A stretch of DNA of 64,000 bases from Rhynchopus sp. YZ270_cl-10 (lineage: Eukaryota; Euglenozoa; Diplonemea; Diplonemida; Diplonemidae), in the NCBI GenBank assembly GCA_964035575.1, contig OZ037904.1, positions 1,054,001 through 1,118,000 on the forward strand. The letters run 5' to 3'. The notes beneath the pieces are model-generated. The model was not told the DNA's origin, ran no database searches, and saw only the letters and a program-made list of their open reading frames with translations. A program made the translations under genes and the position numbers. Below are positions 62,261 to 64,000 of this stretch, one piece after another; positions within the stretch are counted from its first letter, which is position 1, and every line of letters starts with the position of its first letter.

Positions 62261-64000
62261 TTCACTGCCCGCCCTCTTCTCCTTTTTTGTTTTGTTTTTT
62301 TTTTTTTTTTTTTTGCAGCTTTGTTTGACGTTATGTCCCCACTCTCCCCTCCCCACCCCCTTAACTTCTATTTGCAAAAGAATGGGTTGTGCTGATGAAG
62401 TATCACCCATTGTGCAATGGTAGCTTTCGTATTCGTTTTATCAGTTCCTGTAAAAAAAAGCGCTTAGGACTGCCAGGTTCATTTTACTTCTACAAACGTT
62501 TCTGTTCTTTGTATCTGATCTACAAAACAAGGGAAAAGAAACAAAAACAAAAACAAAAACAAAAAAAGTCTCGCGACCACAACAACAGCTTTTGTATGAG
62601 GGTAGCATTACTTTTAATGTAATATGCTGCCCTGAGTACTAAAAATGAAGCAAAAAAAAAAAAAAAAAAAAAAATCATTGTGTGCCAACGAGTCGCTTTT
62701 CCAAGTAGTGTACAGTGCTTGCCGCCACATTGCAATCAATATCATCATCATCATCATCGATATGACATGGTCATGTGTTAGCGTTTTTTTTTTTTTATAA
62801 AGGTAATTAGGCTGGGCTAACTCTTACCAATCTTTCTCGTTTCTTTAGATCTGTGTGTAGGTGAGACACGTTCATTTCAAGTTTGTCCCCCCTTTTTCCC
62901 AACGTGACTAAGCACAGTGGGGATTAGGGTCTTGTAAACTTTTCTTTTTTCTTTTGGTGGCGCATTTTCTGACGAAAAGAACCTCATCTTATTTCTTTAG
63001 TCTATGAATAACTGAGGACCGCACCCTCACACACATAGTGGGCGATACTCCGTTCAGGCGTTTGTCCACTCTAAAACTGTTATCAAAACACACACACACA
63101 TTGGGACCATATTGTGCGCAAGGATCCCCCTAGTAGTTATCAAGCACACACACACACACCAGCTTTCGAATGCTAGAGGGAACCCCTCCTGAGATCAAAC
63201 AAACACACATACACACACACATTTTTTATTTTGTTCGCTTATTGTTCGTGTGCAAGCCTTTCTGGCTGTACGCGAAATAAGTGCCCTTTCCCCGCCCCCA
63301 ACCCCTTTGAGAGAAGTATACGGAATACAATCAACAGCGTACAGTACGTATAGTGGCCAGCTCTGTGTTCGAAGGCCGAACAGCAATATATCTAAAAGGT
63401 GGTTTAATCGTAACCAGAGAGGAAACTACACCACTACGACAATTTTTGAAAAGAAATAAAACAAAAAAGGCAATAAGCGAGTGTGTGGTGATCACTACAA
63501 GAGGTGACTTGCCATAACGTTTGTCAATTTTTCAAAAAAGAACATTTTTTGTTTTTGTTTTCACAATGAATGGAACCCTCGCACAGGGTATTACAGAACT
63601 GTCCTATTTTTGTTCTTTCGAACGAAGAGGCAAAAATGTAAACAAAAGAACACAGAAATTAAATGACGTACTGTTGCACAAAGGCCCGACAAGGAGGCAA
63701 CACTGTCACAACGATTCACGAGAAATAACAAATAATTTTCTTTCAAAAAAAATAACTAAGCACCCATGACCACATAGGTCCTTCTAGGCCAATACTAGCC
63801 ATCAGACGACATTACGTGCAATCTCCCACCCTGTTTATTTTCCACTTTTTTTTTTAACCCCCCCTCCACTTCTCATTATTTTTGAGAACCAAATATTTTA
63901 CTACTCCCGCAGACACCCCCTCTGTTTTTTTGGATACGGAGTGCCTTTTTGTTTTAAAAAAGAATTTTATTTCTTTTACTTATTCTGAAAACCCTCCACT
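62261..64000. other. Non-coding region with repeats
   Basis: No gene to the window end. It contains family-B (62848-62884) and family-C (62903-62943) repeats side by side, an ATC microsatellite (about 62738-62758), and modules F4 (63038-63100) and G3 (63103-63158) with CA tails. The remaining frames are low complexity. Confidence 0.5.
63038..63158 (+). repeat. CA-tailed modules F4 and G3
   Basis: F4 reads GTGGGCGATACTCCGTTCAG and ends GTTATCAAAACACAC; G3 follows after two bases with GGGACCATATTGTGCGCAAG and TAGTTATCAAGCACAC. The order is the same as at 40785-40910. Confidence 0.7.

Noticed and set aside
1-64000. tRNA, rRNA and spliced-leader RNA genes
   Set aside because: I looked for T-loop patterns and for rRNA-like segments on both strands and found nothing convincing outside coding sequence. 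Reading by eye can miss diverged genes.

Overview
The window looks like nuclear DNA of a protist, most likely a euglenozoan and perhaps a diplonemid. Three things point that way. Nearly every gene lies on the + strand. Most start codons sit a short distance after a pyrimidine-rich stretch ending in AG, as expected if mRNAs receive a spliced leader. Five genes nevertheless carry conventional cis-introns, and all ten introns I could define start with GTATG and end in AG. Many products are unfamiliar or resemble trypanosomatid-style proteins. The assignment is inference: no rRNA, tRNA or spliced-leader gene was seen, and no similarity search was possible.

Layout. 1-2.5 kb: two tandem genes for a secreted 12-cysteine protein; a third, diverged paralogue is at 16.7 kb. 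2.9-11.6 kb: a coiled-coil/RGG protein, a small basic protein, an ERI1-type exonuclease and a two-exon WD40 protein. 11.6-14.4 kb: non-coding DNA ending in a 1.4-kb foldback transposon next to a UDP-sugar pyrophosphorylase gene (14.5-16.3 kb). 18.6-20.2 kb: an Ala/His-rich helical protein. 21.3-35.4 kb: a four-exon gene for a surface protein of about 4,500 residues with a signal peptide, repeated Cys modules, a Thr/Pro stalk and a GPI-type tail. 36.7-37.3 kb: a broken ubiquitin-protease relic on the - strand. 37.5-40.3 kb: a three-exon XPG/asteroid-like nuclease. 40.8-44.1 kb: a LINE-derived ORF with RNase H but no visible reverse transcriptase. 44.2-49.3 kb: an 86-residue three-exon membrane protein, a phospholipase D/cardiolipin-synthase-like enzyme and a three-exon basic protein. 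49.3-53.3 kb: non-coding DNA with a foldback element carrying a nested insertion. 53.3-61.3 kb: a conserved-looking unknown, a CaMK-like kinase with leucine-rich repeats, another unknown and an AAAP amino-acid transporter. 61.3-64 kb: non-coding DNA with a small 9-bp-TSD MITE.

The genes do not form an obvious pathway. The clearest theme is the cell surface and secretion: the Cys-rich family and the giant GPI-type protein. The other theme is the non-coding DNA. It is filled with several families of 35-100 bp repeats, nearly all in the same orientation as the genes. They lie just upstream of genes or near the 3' ends of introns, and several end in a TTTCAA motif. These repeats, the uniform GTATG introns and the palindromic transposons are the most unusual content. 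All gene structures are predictions from reading frames and splice motifs.
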